Shown piece after piece: positions 16,615 through 26,225 of a stretch of 64,000 bases of DNA. The notes under the pieces were generated by a model that ran no database searches, was not told where the DNA came from, and saw only the letters and a program-made list of their open reading frames with translations. The stretch comes from Fibrella forsythiae (GTDB lineage: Bacteria; Bacteroidota; Bacteroidia; Cytophagales; Spirosomataceae). A program made the translations under genes and the position numbers. The stretch lies in NCBI RefSeq assembly GCF_017353175.1, contig NZ_JAFMYW010000004.1, forward strand, positions 1-64,000. Reading direction: 5' to 3'. How positions within the stretch are numbered: the stretch's first letter is position 1; every line of letters starts with the position of its first letter.

Positions 16615-18438
16615 CTACTTCACACCCACCACGTTACTTAAACCTGATACGCCGTTTTCGTTGAAGGCCTCGATGGCAAAATAGTAGGGCACGCCCACAT
16701 TCAGCGCCCGTAGTTCGAACTTGTTGGGCTGATCGCTCCAGAACTGGTAGGTCTGATACAGTTTATCGGGGGCAATGCCCCAGCGGATATTATAGCCCGT
16801 GGCCGGATCGCCGGACCGGCCAGGTACAACATCCGTTGCGGCGTTCGTCCAGGTCAGATCGGCGTTTCGCTGGTCTTTCTGGCGCGTGGCGGTCATGACT
16901 GGTGTGGCAGGCACCTTCCCCGACCCGTTACCAAACACTCGGAACGCGTTGATAGCCAGCGTTGGTCCGGCCACATACACGTGCTCGTAGCGAACGTACC
17001 TGGCGCGCACCGGTTTACCATCGGCGCGGGCAGGAATCTCTACGTAGGCACAGGCATGGTCTTTCTTGGGCTCTTTTGTCAGGTCAGCCACCACATCGAA
17101 TGTCTTCCCATCGGTAGAGGTCAGAATTTTGAACTGCGTGTAGACCGTCGAATCCGAGTCGAAAATGGTTTGTTTGTAATCGATGTAGTCGACCTGTACG
17201 GCCCGAATATCGCGTACAGCCCCCAAATCAGTAGTGAGCGTTTCGCCCGGTCGGTTTTTCCCGGCCACCCAGAACGTGCGCGGATTTTCATCGGCAACGC
17301 GCTCCGCGTTCACTGTGTCAGTCGGTGCTACGGCTAACGTTGAGGAAGCAACCACTGTTTTTTTATAATTGAGCAACATCCAGCCCGTAAACAGTTCGTC
17401 GCGGTTTTGCAGGGGTTTCGTGGGCAGGAAGTGCGGATAATCACCGAAGCGGGTGTTGGCATACATCTGCCCGTCTTTATCGAAACCGGCCGGGTTCATC
17501 ACAATGCGGCGTTCCATGCCCCAGTTGTAGCCAATCCAGGAGGTACCGGTATTCCAGTAGTTGCCGAAGTTGTCCTGGAAGGTGTTGCCATGCCCGCAGC
17601 CCGTGGCAAATCCACCCGGCTTATAGGCCACTGGATTATAGGGCGCGTACTCCCACGGCCCCAGTGGACTTTTGCCCACGTAGGTTCCGTTGCCGTAGAC
17701 ATTATATTCGGTGCCTGGCGCGCCATATTGCAGGTAGTAGGTTCCGTTGTGTTTGGTCATCCAGGCACCTTCGGTAAACGGCTTGAACGGGTCTGAATGG
17801 TTGGGACCGAAACGTTCCCAGCCGTGTTTGTACGGGTCGAGCCAGAACATAGCCTTGTACGCTTCGGCCGGGTTATTCCCCGCATAAGTCAGGTTACGGC
17901 TTTTATCGAGTTCGGCCCCAAAAATCGGATACACGTTCGAGGAGCCCCAGTACATATACCACTTGTCGGTATCGTCGTCGTGGAAGAGCGCCGGGTCCCA
18001 GGGGCCGATATCTTTCGGGAGGCGCGGCAACCAGCGGTTCAGGAATTTGAGTTTGCCTTTTTCCGGTTCGGTCGAATAGAATATGGGCCGCTGCTCAAAC
18101 GTGCTTTGGAACAGGTAGAGTGTATCGCGCACCGACAGCGCTGCCGGGGCACACATATCTTCCATCGGCCACTTATCAGGCACAATGTAGTTCCAGTTGA
18201 TGAGGTCTTTGGAATGCCACCAGCCACCCTGAATAGTTACGAAAAGGTAGTATTCTTTTTTGTGATTGATAATGACCGGATCAGCGCCAGACCGGTACGA
18301 AATCTTCTCGTTCAACTGCTCGAAGTTATACCGATAGCTGATGTCCATCGGGTTGCAGTAGGTACGTTGCTGTCGGGGCTGGGCCATACCGGGAGCCAGG
18401 CAGACTTGTAGCAGAAAGAGGAGGATAAGGATACGCAT
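16615..18438 (-). CDS. Secreted GH43-like enzyme with discoidin and Fn3 domains
   Basis: A 607-residue exported protein. A signal peptide ends at GMAQ near residue 19. A five-bladed beta-propeller of the GH43 clan follows (RSGADPVIINHKKEYYLFVT with its catalytic-type Asp; WDPALFHDDD; later NHSDPFKPFTEGAWMTKHNG). Residues from about 350 form an F5/8 type C (discoidin) domain ending FRVFGNGSG, and the last ~95 residues are a fibronectin type III domain. GH43 enzymes commonly cut arabinans or xylans. The specificity here is not visible, and no SusC/D pair is adjacent. Confidence 0.85.
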   Translation of the reverse strand: MRILILLFLLQVCLAPGMAQPRQQRTYCNPMDISYRYNFEQLNEKISYRSGADPVIINHKKEYYLFVTIQGGWWHSKDLINWNYIVPDKWPMEDMCAPAALSVRDTLYLFQSTFEQRPIFYSTEPEKGKLKFLNRWLPRLPKDIGPWDPALFHDDDTDKWYMYWGSSNVYPIFGAELDKSRNLTYAGNNPAEAYKAMFWLDPYKHGWERFGPNHSDPFKPFTEGAWMTKHNGTYYLQYGAPGTEYNVYGNGTYVGKSPLGPWEYAPYNPVAYKPGGFATGCGHGNTFQDNFGNYWNTGTSWIGYNWGMERRIVMNPAGFDKDGQMYANTRFGDYPHFLPTKPLQNRDELFTGWMLLNYKKTVVASSTLAVAPTDTVNAERVADENPRTFWVAGKNRPGETLTTDLGAVRDIRAVQVDYIDYKQTIFDSDSTVYTQFKILTSTDGKTFDVVADLTKEPKKDHACAYVEIPARADGKPVRARYVRYEHVYVAGPTLAINAFRVFGNGSGKVPATPVMTATRQKDQRNADLTWTNAATDVVPGRSGDPATGYNIRWGIAPDKLYQTYQFWSDQPNKFELRALNVGVPYYFAIEAFNENGVSGLSNVVGVK

Positions 18439-18592
18439 GCGATTCAGGTGGGGTTTGCCCGTAAAAGGCGTTACGGTTTTGGCTTTACTTCGAGGGTACC
18501 CCTAAATGCGACATGATCGAATAGAAGTAAGTTGAACACCCAATCACATCCGTCATAACTCCGTTTGCTTCCCGCCGCCACGGGCCGGATAT

Positions 18593-20497
18593 TTGCACCC
18601 AACTTTTACTGATCTGTTGCCTACTGTGCTCCACACACTCCCTATTCAGTTGCTGACCGCCCTGCTGGGCCTGCCATTTATGGCGTTCGGGCTACTGTTT
18701 GGGTCGGGTAACCGCTCTTTAGCAGGTTGGGTCGCCGTTTGCACCACCTTGCTGGGACTGGGTATTAGTCTCTATGCCCTGCCCACACCTCCCCACACCC
18801 AGATTTGGTCAACCGACTGGATTCATTTCCAGCAGCTAACGGTTAGGCTCGAATTTAGGCTCGACGCCATCGGCAAAATGATGCTTGTGCTAGTGCATGG
18901 TGTTGCCCTGCTGGTGCAGCTTTATTCACTCAGCTACATGCACGACGACGCCCGCAAGGGTCGGTATTTTGCTTATTTACAATTGTTTGTCGGGGCCATG
19001 CTCGGTATTATACTGGCCGGCAATCTGGTGATTTTATACGCTTTCTGGGAACTGGTCGGGCTGGCATCACTGCTCCTGATCGGATTCTGGTACGACCGCC
19101 CGGCTGCGGCGGCTGCCGCCAAAAAAGCATTTCTGATGAACCGCATTGGCGATGCCGCTTTCCTGCTGGGCATTCTGATGACGTACCTGAACACCGGCTC
19201 GTTTGACTTCGGCACCGCGCCGCTACCGACCATTGCGGGTGTCTGCCTGTTTATGGGTTGCGTGGCCAAATCGGCGCAGTTTCCGCTGCTGACCTGGTTG
19301 CCTGACGCCATGGAAGGGCCAACGCCTGTCTCCGCGCTGCTCCACGCTGCCACGATGGTAGCCGCCGGTATTTTTCTGCTGGCCCGCATTCACCCGATGC
19401 TCTCGCCCGATGCCCTGCTGACTATTACGCTGGTAGGTACGTTGACCACGGTTTGGGCTGGCTTTTCAGCCCTGTTCCAGTCTGATATTAAACGCGTGCT
19501 GGCTTTTTCAACGATCTCACAACTGGGCCTGATGGTGGCGGCAATGGGCACCGGCAATGTGGGTGGTGCCCTCTTTCACCTGCTCACGCACGCTTTCTTC
19601 AAAGCGGGTCTTTTCCTGGCGGCGGGCAGCGTCATTCACGCCGTTCACACGCAGGATATGCACCAGATGGGTGGCCTCCGGAAAGCCCTGCCCCATACGT
19701 ACCTAACGTACCTGATCTGCGCGGCGGCACTGGCGGGCGTTCCGCTTCTGTCTGGTTTTCTGTCGAAAGAAGCCATACTTGGCGGTGCATTCGGTTGGGC
19801 CGACGAACGCGGCTGGCTGGCCCGGGTAGTCCCCATTACGCTGCTCCTGTCGTCTGGGCTTACGGCCGTGTACATGGCCCGCCAAGTCCGGCTGATCTTT
19901 TTTGGCCAGCCAACGAATACTACCGTACTCAGCCCCCACGAACCCGACTGGCTAATGCGCGGGCCGGTCTGGCTGCTCACAATCCTGTCGGTCGGCTTCT
20001 GGTTTTCGCTGAATCCACTGTCGGCGCATTCTAGCTGGGTGGTACAGGCTATTGGCCAAACGCTGCCCGAAGGCGGACCGGTCTGGCTGGCACCGGTATC
20101 GATTGTGCTGGTTGGTCTTGGTGGCTGGCTGGGCTTCCGGCTACGCGAACCAGCCGCAGACAGTCAGCTGGCGCAGGCTTCGCAGCAGTACGGCTACCTC
20201 GACCAGGCTTACCAACGAATTATAACCGGACCTACCCTCTGGCTGGCCTCGCTTGTGACCCGCACCGACCGGCGGGTAGTCGATGGCGTAGTTGACGGTA
20301 TTGGCCTTGGCACCGTTATGCTGGCCCACCTGATCCGATTCCTTGACCGCTTCGGAGTTGATGGACTGGTAAACGGAGCCGGTAAAGTTGCCATGGGGGT
20401 TGGTCAATTAACCCGTTCCGTGCAGGGCGGGCGAATACAGACATACATCGCCACAGCGCTGGCCGTCGTGATTTTAGTACTTTGGCTACTGCTTTGA
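18593..20497 (+). CDS. nuoL: NADH-quinone oxidoreductase subunit L
   Basis: The antiporter-like, proton-pumping distal membrane subunit of respiratory complex I, 634 residues from a TTG start. Signatures include YAFWELVGLASLLLIGFWY near residue 150, LTWLPDAMEGPTPVSALLHAATMVAAG split as LTWLPDAMEGPTP and SALLHAATMVAAG, and FSTISQLGLMVAA. The C-terminus contains the family's DxxVDG...VNG repeats and a last helix. The TTG lies in a GATATTTGC sequence resembling a -7 box, so translation may start further in, for example GTG 18626 or ATG 18680. nuoM follows 16 nt later. Confidence 0.93.
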   Translation: MHPTFTDLLPTVLHTLPIQLLTALLGLPFMAFGLLFGSGNRSLAGWVAVCTTLLGLGISLYALPTPPHTQIWSTDWIHFQQLTVRLEFRLDAIGKMMLVLVHGVALLVQLYSLSYMHDDARKGRYFAYLQLFVGAMLGIILAGNLVILYAFWELVGLASLLLIGFWYDRPAAAAAAKKAFLMNRIGDAAFLLGILMTYLNTGSFDFGTAPLPTIAGVCLFMGCVAKSAQFPLLTWLPDAMEGPTPVSALLHAATMVAAGIFLLARIHPMLSPDALLTITLVGTLTTVWAGFSALFQSDIKRVLAFSTISQLGLMVAAMGTGNVGGALFHLLTHAFFKAGLFLAAGSVIHAVHTQDMHQMGGLRKALPHTYLTYLICAAALAGVPLLSGFLSKEAILGGAFGWADERGWLARVVPITLLLSSGLTAVYMARQVRLIFFGQPTNTTVLSPHEPDWLMRGPVWLLTILSVGFWFSLNPLSAHSSWVVQAIGQTLPEGGPVWLAPVSIVLVGLGGWLGFRLREPAADSQLAQASQQYGYLDQAYQRIITGPTLWLASLVTRTDRRVVDGVVDGIGLGTVMLAHLIRFLDRFGVDGLVNGAGKVAMGVGQLTRSVQGGRIQTYIATALAVVILVLWLLL

Positions 20498-20513
20498 TAA
20501 CCGTTACACCGTT

Positions 20514-22202
20514 TTGAACCTACTTTCGCTCCTTATTTTCATTCCCCTCGTTGGGGCCTTAGTGGTCGCGTTGGTGCCGGGCGAACGCCCTGCCCTCTTT
20601 CGCGGAATTGCCCTGGCTGTTACGGTAATTGAGGTCCTGCTAAGTGCCCTGGCTTATTGGCAATACGTACCTGGCAACCCCGATTATCAGTTACTCGAAC
20701 AGGCCGACTGGATTACCCTGCCCCTGGGTAGCCTGGGCGTTGCCTCGATCGATTACCTGGTTGGCGTTGACGGTATCAGCCTGCCGCTCGTTATACTGTC
20801 GGCGGTGGTGATGCTGGTGGGGGTCGTCTCTTCCTGGACCATAACGCAGCGCACCAAAGCGTATTTTTCGCTCTACCTGCTGCTGACCGGAACCATCATG
20901 GGTTGCTTCCTGGCACTCGATTTTTTTCTGTTCTTCCTCTTTTTCGAATTCATGCTCCTGCCCATGTATTTCCTCATCGGGCTGTGGGGCGGGCCCCGGC
21001 GGGAATATGCTTCCATTAAGTTTTTCCTCTACACGCTCGCTGGCTCGGTACTGATTTTACTGGTCATGATCAGCCTGTACCTGTCGGTGATGGACCCCGT
21101 CAGCACGGCCATCAATGCCGGCCTGATTGAACTGGCCGGTGATTTCACGGCCGATGTCCGGCAATTGCTTCAGGCACAACTGGCAAACGGTCAGCTCAAC
21201 CCCTCGCTCATCGTGCACACGTTCGACTGGCGGTATATGGCCGATGGCGGTAACTACCTGCCGGGTTCATTCCTGAGTGGCGCGGGCGAAGTCCTGATTG
21301 GCGGTATGCCCAGCCGGATGCTGGCGTTCTGGGCCGTTTTCCTCGGCTTTGCTATCAAGTTGCCCATTGTACCGTTCCACACCTGGCTGCCCGATGCTCA
21401 CGTAGAAGCCCCCACGCCGGTATCGGTAGTGCTGGCAGGTGTGCTGTTGAAAATTGGGGGGTACGGCTTCATCCGGGTGGCCTGGGGCCTATTCCCCGAC
21501 GCTGGAGCCGAATATGCCACGACGCTGGCCGGGCTGGGTACGTTGACCATTGTTTACGGTGGCCTGAACGCCCTGGCGCAGTATGATTTAAAGAAAATGA
21601 TCGCCTATTCGTCGGTCTCGCACATGGGTTTCGTGCTGCTCGGTGTAGCGTCGATCACCGCCGAAGGCATCAATGGGGCCGTGTACCAGATGGTGAGCCA
21701 CGGTATTTTGTCGGCCATGCTCTTCCTGCTGACGGGCGTACTCTATGACCGCACCCACGACCGCCGCATCGACTCGTACCGGGGCCTGATGACACCCATG
21801 CCGCAGTATGCCACGCTCACGGCCATTGCCTTTTTCGCTTCACTGGGGCTCCCCGGTTTCCCGGGCTTCATTGGTGAACTGTTTACGCTGATGGGCAGCT
21901 ACCAGTCGGTGTATCTCCCCGGCTGGATCACGGCCGTATCGACCCTTGGCATCATTCTGGCCGCCGCCTATTTCCTCTGGACCCTGCAACGGATGTTTTT
22001 CGGAACAACCTGGGTACGTTCGCAGAGCACGCTGGCCAACCAGACAGACGTTGAGCCGCTCGCCGACCTGACGGCCCGCGAACGGCTCATGCTGATTCCA
22101 CTGGCATTAATAGCGCTGAGTATTGGGCTGTTTCCTAACCTGATCTTCGACCTGACAAACTCGACGGTAGCGCGTTGGTTGCTGGCGTTTGCCGTGGAGT
22201 GA
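20514..22202 (+). CDS. nuoM: NADH-quinone oxidoreductase subunit M
   Basis: The second antiporter-like membrane subunit of complex I, 562 residues from a TTG start (MNLLSLLIFIPLVGAL). Conserved parts are FFEFMLLPMYFLIGLWGG with the transmembrane glutamate, KLPIVPFHTWLPDAHVEAPTPVS split as PFHTWLPDAHVEAPTP, and MIAYSSVSHMGFVLLG. It is cotranscribed with nuoL. nuoN and nuoA-K do not follow: the next gene is on the opposite strand. Confidence 0.95.
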   Translation: MNLLSLLIFIPLVGALVVALVPGERPALFRGIALAVTVIEVLLSALAYWQYVPGNPDYQLLEQADWITLPLGSLGVASIDYLVGVDGISLPLVILSAVVMLVGVVSSWTITQRTKAYFSLYLLLTGTIMGCFLALDFFLFFLFFEFMLLPMYFLIGLWGGPRREYASIKFFLYTLAGSVLILLVMISLYLSVMDPVSTAINAGLIELAGDFTADVRQLLQAQLANGQLNPSLIVHTFDWRYMADGGNYLPGSFLSGAGEVLIGGMPSRMLAFWAVFLGFAIKLPIVPFHTWLPDAHVEAPTPVSVVLAGVLLKIGGYGFIRVAWGLFPDAGAEYATTLAGLGTLTIVYGGLNALAQYDLKKMIAYSSVSHMGFVLLGVASITAEGINGAVYQMVSHGILSAMLFLLTGVLYDRTHDRRIDSYRGLMTPMPQYATLTAIAFFASLGLPGFPGFIGELFTLMGSYQSVYLPGWITAVSTLGIILAAAYFLWTLQRMFFGTTWVRSQSTLANQTDVEPLADLTARERLMLIPLALIALSIGLFPNLIFDLTNSTVARWLLAFAVE

Positions 22203-22207
22203 CGGTA

Positions 22208-22789
22208 TCAAATCCCTTTCGAGTTGGTACGTCTCAAAAAAGGCGTTAAGGCAACGAGGATGAAACTGCCAATGGACAGCAATTCGCGTTTCTGAAAATT
22301 GGCAATCACGATTGGGTGAATCAACTTGATTTTCCTGATTTGATCGCTGGAAAGGTGGTCAAAATGCAGCGTTTGAATGTACTGGTTGATTGGCACCTGG
22401 TGCTGAATGGTGAAATACAGATCATAAAAGAAAAGAGCGAGAGCTGAAACCAGCAGCCATAAAATCGGCTTTCTCCACTGCCCAATAAACAGCCCAATCG
22501 TCAGGACGTAAGAGGCCATGATAAACGGGCCGAAAATTCGCATACGCGCCCCCATAAATCTATCCGTAATCTGCCAGGATTCGGCCCATCGCACCGATGG
22601 CATAAGGTCGCCCGCCGGATTGATAATGCCAAAAATTGACGGGTTCAGCATACCTGAGAAATGGATTCCCGCATACAGTCCGGTAACAATAAGCAGCAGG
22701 AGCAGAAACACCGTTCGGGCGCTGGTCATGACGTTGCTTTTCGCTGTTGGTTCATCAATAACCGAAACAAGTTGAATTGGGTCTTCCAT
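22208..22789 (-). CDS. Four-helix membrane protein, possibly DUF1772-like
   Basis: A 193-residue integral membrane protein. A short polar N-terminus precedes a first helix VFLLLLLIVTGLYAGIHFSG, and three more helices follow. The GLYAGIHFSG motif and helix spacing recall DUF1772/anthrone-oxygenase-like proteins, but I am not sure of that. It lies 3 nt after the next upstream gene and is probably in one operon with it and the AraC-type regulator. Confidence 0.65.
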   Translation of the reverse strand: MEDPIQLVSVIDEPTAKSNVMTSARTVFLLLLLIVTGLYAGIHFSGMLNPSIFGIINPAGDLMPSVRWAESWQITDRFMGARMRIFGPFIMASYVLTIGLFIGQWRKPILWLLVSALALFFYDLYFTIQHQVPINQYIQTLHFDHLSSDQIRKIKLIHPIVIANFQKRELLSIGSFILVALTPFLRRTNSKGI

Positions 22790-22792
22790 AGA

Positions 22793-23410
22793 TTAAAGGG
22801 GTTTCGTTGTTGGTAGTTTGCTGCTAACTTCCTGTGCCCTTTGCCAGGCTGCTAACCCAAGCAACAGCCACGGAAAGCCCCAGATACCTATCAATTCCGC
22901 CGGTCTTGCCCCTGAAATGAATAGTATGGGAAACATGAAAACAAATGGAAAACTACCCACGATGAGGGGCGCGTAGCGTTTCCAGCCCGTCCAGATGCTG
23001 GCTCTCAAACTGGCAATGCCAACCAGCAACATGCCAATTCCGTTCAGGAAAGCACCCATTGGCGCAAAAGGCAACGGCAGCCATTGACCCAGTACATAAG
23101 CGACTGCGCCAGCCATCGGTATGAATAACAGGGACCGCTTTTTACCCAAACCAGTGGGTTCGCCGATTTTCCAGAGCGAAAAGGCGCCCACGAACATACT
23201 CGCCTTGGAAATAAGGCCTATCCAGCCCCCCTGTTCTGTTGGAATAAAGGGATCGTCGGCCAGGAAAATGAAAGGGGCCAGCAAACGGCCTTGCGCTTTG
23301 GTTTCGACTGCACCCAAAAACCAAAACTGAAAACCGAAAGCCAAAAGACCTGTTCCAGCCAATACATAAGCGAATGACGCCCGGCGGAGATACTTGCTCG
23401 TCTGTTCCAT
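22793..23410 (-). CDS. Uncharacterised multi-pass membrane protein
   Basis: About 205 residues with six hydrophobic segments and little extramembrane sequence. I do not recognise the family. The frame also permits a TTG start at 23431 (seven residues longer), but the ATG at 23410 giving MEQTSKYLRR is preferred. It sits between the AraC-type regulator and the four-helix membrane protein on the same strand, with gaps of 78 and 3 nt, so the three probably form a regulator-plus-membrane operon. Confidence 0.65.
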   Translation of the reverse strand: MEQTSKYLRRASFAYVLAGTGLLAFGFQFWFLGAVETKAQGRLLAPFIFLADDPFIPTEQGGWIGLISKASMFVGAFSLWKIGEPTGLGKKRSLLFIPMAGAVAYVLGQWLPLPFAPMGAFLNGIGMLLVGIASLRASIWTGWKRYAPLIVGSFPFVFMFPILFISGARPAELIGIWGFPWLLLGLAAWQRAQEVSSKLPTTKPL

Positions 23411-23488
23411 AGTTGTACGATTGATGGGCAAAACTGGGCAAGGAGCGCCTGAAGAACATAGTAAAAAAACGACAACTTCAGCAAGGGT

Positions 23489-24331
23489 TCAGCGCGACAG
23501 CGAGCGGGAGAAGAAATGCCGATGCGCCAACTCTTCGTTGAATAACTGGCTGGGGTTGGTCCCCGCAAACTGCTGAAAGTCTTTAATCAGGTGATTGGGG
23601 TCGTAGTAATGGCAGTCATAGGCAATGTCGATCCAGGAGCGGTTCGGGTCCAGTTCACGGAGTTTGTAGGCATTCCGGAAGCGGGCAATTCGGGTGAATA
23701 GTTTGGGGCTGACGCCCAGCCGCTCGCGAAATTTACGCTCAAACTGGCGTGTGCTCAAACAGGCATCGTGGGCTAACTGGTCGAGCTGGTGATAAACCGA
23801 TGGCTGGAGCATTTGCCGGGCAACAAGGTCGATCGGTAATTCTGCCTGTCGACATTGAGCCGCTTGTCGTAACAGGAACGCTTCAACAAGCCGGATCATG
23901 GCCGCGTAGTTGGTTGCGTCGGGCAAACGTTCATATACTTCCTGCACTGCTTTGCCCGTAACTGCTTCCAGATCGGCGTGTCCATCGACAAGCAGGTTCA
24001 TAGGAACACCAAGCAAACGAAACAACCCTCCCGGCTGAAAACTGACTTTTAGCATCAGATAGTTTGGGTTGATCGTAATGTTCATCCGGGTAAGCGGCTG
24101 ACCTACGATAATACCCGGTGCTGCATTTTCGGGAGTTGCATTACCTGTTTTCGTGCTACTGGGCAGATCGAACGGATAAAAATACAGGCACTGTTCGGTA
24201 GTGGGCGGATAGGGTTTTACAGGTAACTGGTTTTTCGGGATTTTCGGATCAAGCTGGACATGGATGATCCAGTAATGACGCACGAACGACTGTAGAGCAA
24301 CGTGGGGGGCGTATTCGCGAAAGAAAACCAT
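23489..24331 (-). CDS. AraC family transcriptional regulator
   Basis: About 280 residues from the ATG at 24331 (MVFFREYAPHVALQSFVRHYW), a typical N-terminus for regulators of this kind. The longer frame to 24403 adds an atypical leader and was not used. The N-terminal ~150 residues form a sensor domain. The C-terminal pair of helix-turn-helix motifs includes LAHDACLSTRQFERKFRERLGVSPK and a second HTH ending DPNHLIKDFQQFAGTNPSQL, quoted here only as landmarks. It probably regulates the two membrane genes downstream. Confidence 0.85.
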   Translation of the reverse strand: MVFFREYAPHVALQSFVRHYWIIHVQLDPKIPKNQLPVKPYPPTTEQCLYFYPFDLPSSTKTGNATPENAAPGIIVGQPLTRMNITINPNYLMLKVSFQPGGLFRLLGVPMNLLVDGHADLEAVTGKAVQEVYERLPDATNYAAMIRLVEAFLLRQAAQCRQAELPIDLVARQMLQPSVYHQLDQLAHDACLSTRQFERKFRERLGVSPKLFTRIARFRNAYKLRELDPNRSWIDIAYDCHYYDPNHLIKDFQQFAGTNPSQLFNEELAHRHFFSRSLSR

Positions 24332-24426
24332 ACGTGCTTTGGGAAAGACACTGGCCTCTGGTGATGAGAGTCGCCATACCAGAGGCCAGTCAGTACAGGG
24401 CAAACAGGACTTGAAGGCCCTTGGTT

Positions 24427-24603
24427 TTAGCTTACTTCGTCGTGGATGAGGCCTTTCAGACCAGCAGCCATTTCCGGGCTGACCGTTACGCCATGAACTT
24501 GCTGAGCGTGTTCGGCAGCCTGTGCCAGCACCTCCTCGTCAGTATTGGCTCGTACAACGGCCTCACAATCAAATCCGGCATCTTTGCAGTGTAATGTCTT
24601 CAT
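24427..24603 (-). CDS. DUF1059 mini-protein
   Basis: A 58-residue protein from ATG at 24603 to TAA at 24427. It begins MKTLHCKDAGFDCEAVVRAN and continues TDEEVLAQAAEHAQQVHGVT, matching the usual length and pattern of DUF1059 proteins, with the paired cysteines at residues 6 and 13 and a His-rich helix. Function is unknown. It is separated from the AraC-type gene by about 95 nt and might share its transcript. Confidence 0.8.
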   Translation of the reverse strand: MKTLHCKDAGFDCEAVVRANTDEEVLAQAAEHAQQVHGVTVSPEMAAGLKGLIHDEVS

Positions 24604-24843
24604 GACGCATCAATGTTTTAGTAGTAGCTATTAATCAGTAAGTTATCTGATTTCAACATACTTGCTTTCAACTTTTGATTGACTGGTACCTGCCCTGACA
24701 AATTCCCTGAACCAGCATACAATCTATCAGCGCAGGCCGGAACGGGCCTGTCAAGTAGAAATCACAGGACGCGTTCCTTATAGGCGCGTTATCAAGTCAT
24801 ATCAACCTGAAATCTGCCCGATTTTACGCCTTTTTTTAGCTCT

Positions 24844-25689
24844 ATGAAACGCACAATTCCCTTTCTATTTTTATTAATGGCAGGTAGCCTGACCAGCCAC
24901 GCCCAGTCGTTTGGTAAACTTGTTAAGAAAATGCCGGGCATGGTATCGTACACCCTCCGCGACAGTTTCGGGAAGGATGTTCCCGGCACGCTGGATAAAG
25001 TGAAAGCCTGGGGCATTACTGACATTGAGTTTTCGGGCCTGTTCGGGAAAACCGCTCCCGAGCTCAGAGCCCTGCTCGATCAGCGCGGACTAACGTGCAG
25101 CAGTTATGGTGTGAGCTACGATGCCATTGCCAACAAACCGGATTCAATTCTGCGAAATGCGAAAGCACTGGGCGCCAAGTACGTTCGGATCGGGTCCATC
25201 CCACACCGAACCGACGCAACGCTCGAGATGATGCAGAAAGCGGCAGAAGTCTTCAATCGGTTCGGAAAACAGGCTCATGAGCAGGGCATTATGTTCTGTT
25301 ACCATAATCACGGTTTCGAGTTTGTGCCCTATGAAAATGGCACCCTGTTCGACTACCTCGTCACGAATACCGACCCCAGGTACGTTGGCTACGAAATGGA
25401 CGTTACCTGGACGTATTTGCCCGGCCAGGACCCGGCTGCTCTGCTTACAAAATACCCCAAGCGGTTCCGGCTTATTCACCTCAAAGATGTTGAGAAAGGT
25501 GTGCCCAAGAGTGCCAAAGGTAGCATGGCCAATGAGCAATCGGTAGTGCTGGGAACCGGCCAGATCGACTGGCCTGCCGTGCTTAAAGCCGTGAATAAAT
25601 CGTCGATAGCTCATCTGTATATTGAAGATGAGAGCAAAGCCGCCGAGCAGCAGGTGCCGCAGAGTTTAACGTACCTGAAAAGCTTATAA
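24844..25689 (+). CDS. Secreted sugar phosphate isomerase/epimerase-like TIM-barrel protein
   Basis: A 281-residue protein with a signal peptide (MKRTIPFLFLLMAGSLTSHAQ). The AP2Ec-type TIM barrel includes YVRIGSIPHR, MFCYHNHGFEF, GYEMDVTWTYLPG, FRLIHLKDVEKG and YIEDES, containing the Glu/His/Asp metal-site residues of the family. Periplasmic members are frequent in Bacteroidetes and some act on 3-keto or related sugars, but the reaction here is not known. A bidirectional terminator follows. Confidence 0.88.
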   Translation: MKRTIPFLFLLMAGSLTSHAQSFGKLVKKMPGMVSYTLRDSFGKDVPGTLDKVKAWGITDIEFSGLFGKTAPELRALLDQRGLTCSSYGVSYDAIANKPDSILRNAKALGAKYVRIGSIPHRTDATLEMMQKAAEVFNRFGKQAHEQGIMFCYHNHGFEFVPYENGTLFDYLVTNTDPRYVGYEMDVTWTYLPGQDPAALLTKYPKRFRLIHLKDVEKGVPKSAKGSMANEQSVVLGTGQIDWPAVLKAVNKSSIAHLYIEDESKAAEQQVPQSLTYLKSL

Positions 25690-25703
25690 CCGATGGCGTT
25701 CAT

Positions 25704-25750
25704 AGAAAAAGCCCGGCATCGTCTGCTTCAGATGATTCCGGGCTTTTTCT
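25704..25750. terminator. Bidirectional terminator
   Basis: Perfect 13-nt outer arms AGAAAAAGCCCGG / CCGGGCTTTTTCT (25704-25716 and 25738-25750), with a second stem inside (ATCGTCTG/CAGATGAT). There is an A-run before and a T-run after the stem, so it can terminate both the TIM-barrel gene and the convergent acetyltransferase. Confidence 0.88.
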
Positions 25751-26225
25751 ATGTCGTCAACGTGTCGAAGAGCAGTTCCATGTGCACATTGGCGCGGGCG
25801 TAGGGGCTGTCGCGAAGCGGGATATGCACGAAGCCGATGCTTTCGTAGAGTTTTACGGCTACGTCGGCTTTCTTGTTCGACTCAAGCCACAGCCGTTTCG
25901 CCTCCATCTTCCGGGCATAGTCAACGGCGGCCTGGCATAGTAGCCGACCAATACCCAGGCCACGGGCTTCTTTCTTCATGCCCATCTTGGCCAGTTCAAA
26001 TTCATCGGGGCCGGTGCGAATGATAGCAACCGTACCTACGATAGCATCGCCATGTTGAGCCAGCAATACCTCGCCGCCATTGGGCAGAATATGGATTTCA
26101 GGATGATCGAGCTGCTCCAGATCGTGTGGCTCAACTGTGAACATGTCGCTGATCCACTCGACGTTAATCTGTTTGAACGCAGCCTGATGCTGGGGTGAAA
26201 ACGGTACAATCGTAACAGAGTCCAT
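25749..26225 (-). CDS. GNAT family N-acetyltransferase
   Basis: About 158 residues from the ATG at 26225 (MDSVTIVPFSPQHQ). The frame extends 11 residues further but that leader looks untranslated. Motif A is ELAKMGMKKEARGLGIGRLLCQAAVDYA, here seen as KKEARGLGIGRLL, and motif B is LWLESNKKADVAVKLYESIGFVHIP. The pattern resembles amino-acid-acting GNATs of the ArgA/YhbS kind but the substrate is unknown. Its stop lies inside the terminator stem. Confidence 0.87.
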   Translation of the reverse strand: MDSVTIVPFSPQHQAAFKQINVEWISDMFTVEPHDLEQLDHPEIHILPNGGEVLLAQHGDAIVGTVAIIRTGPDEFELAKMGMKKEARGLGIGRLLCQAAVDYARKMEAKRLWLESNKKADVAVKLYESIGFVHIPLRDSPYARANVHMELLFDTLTT

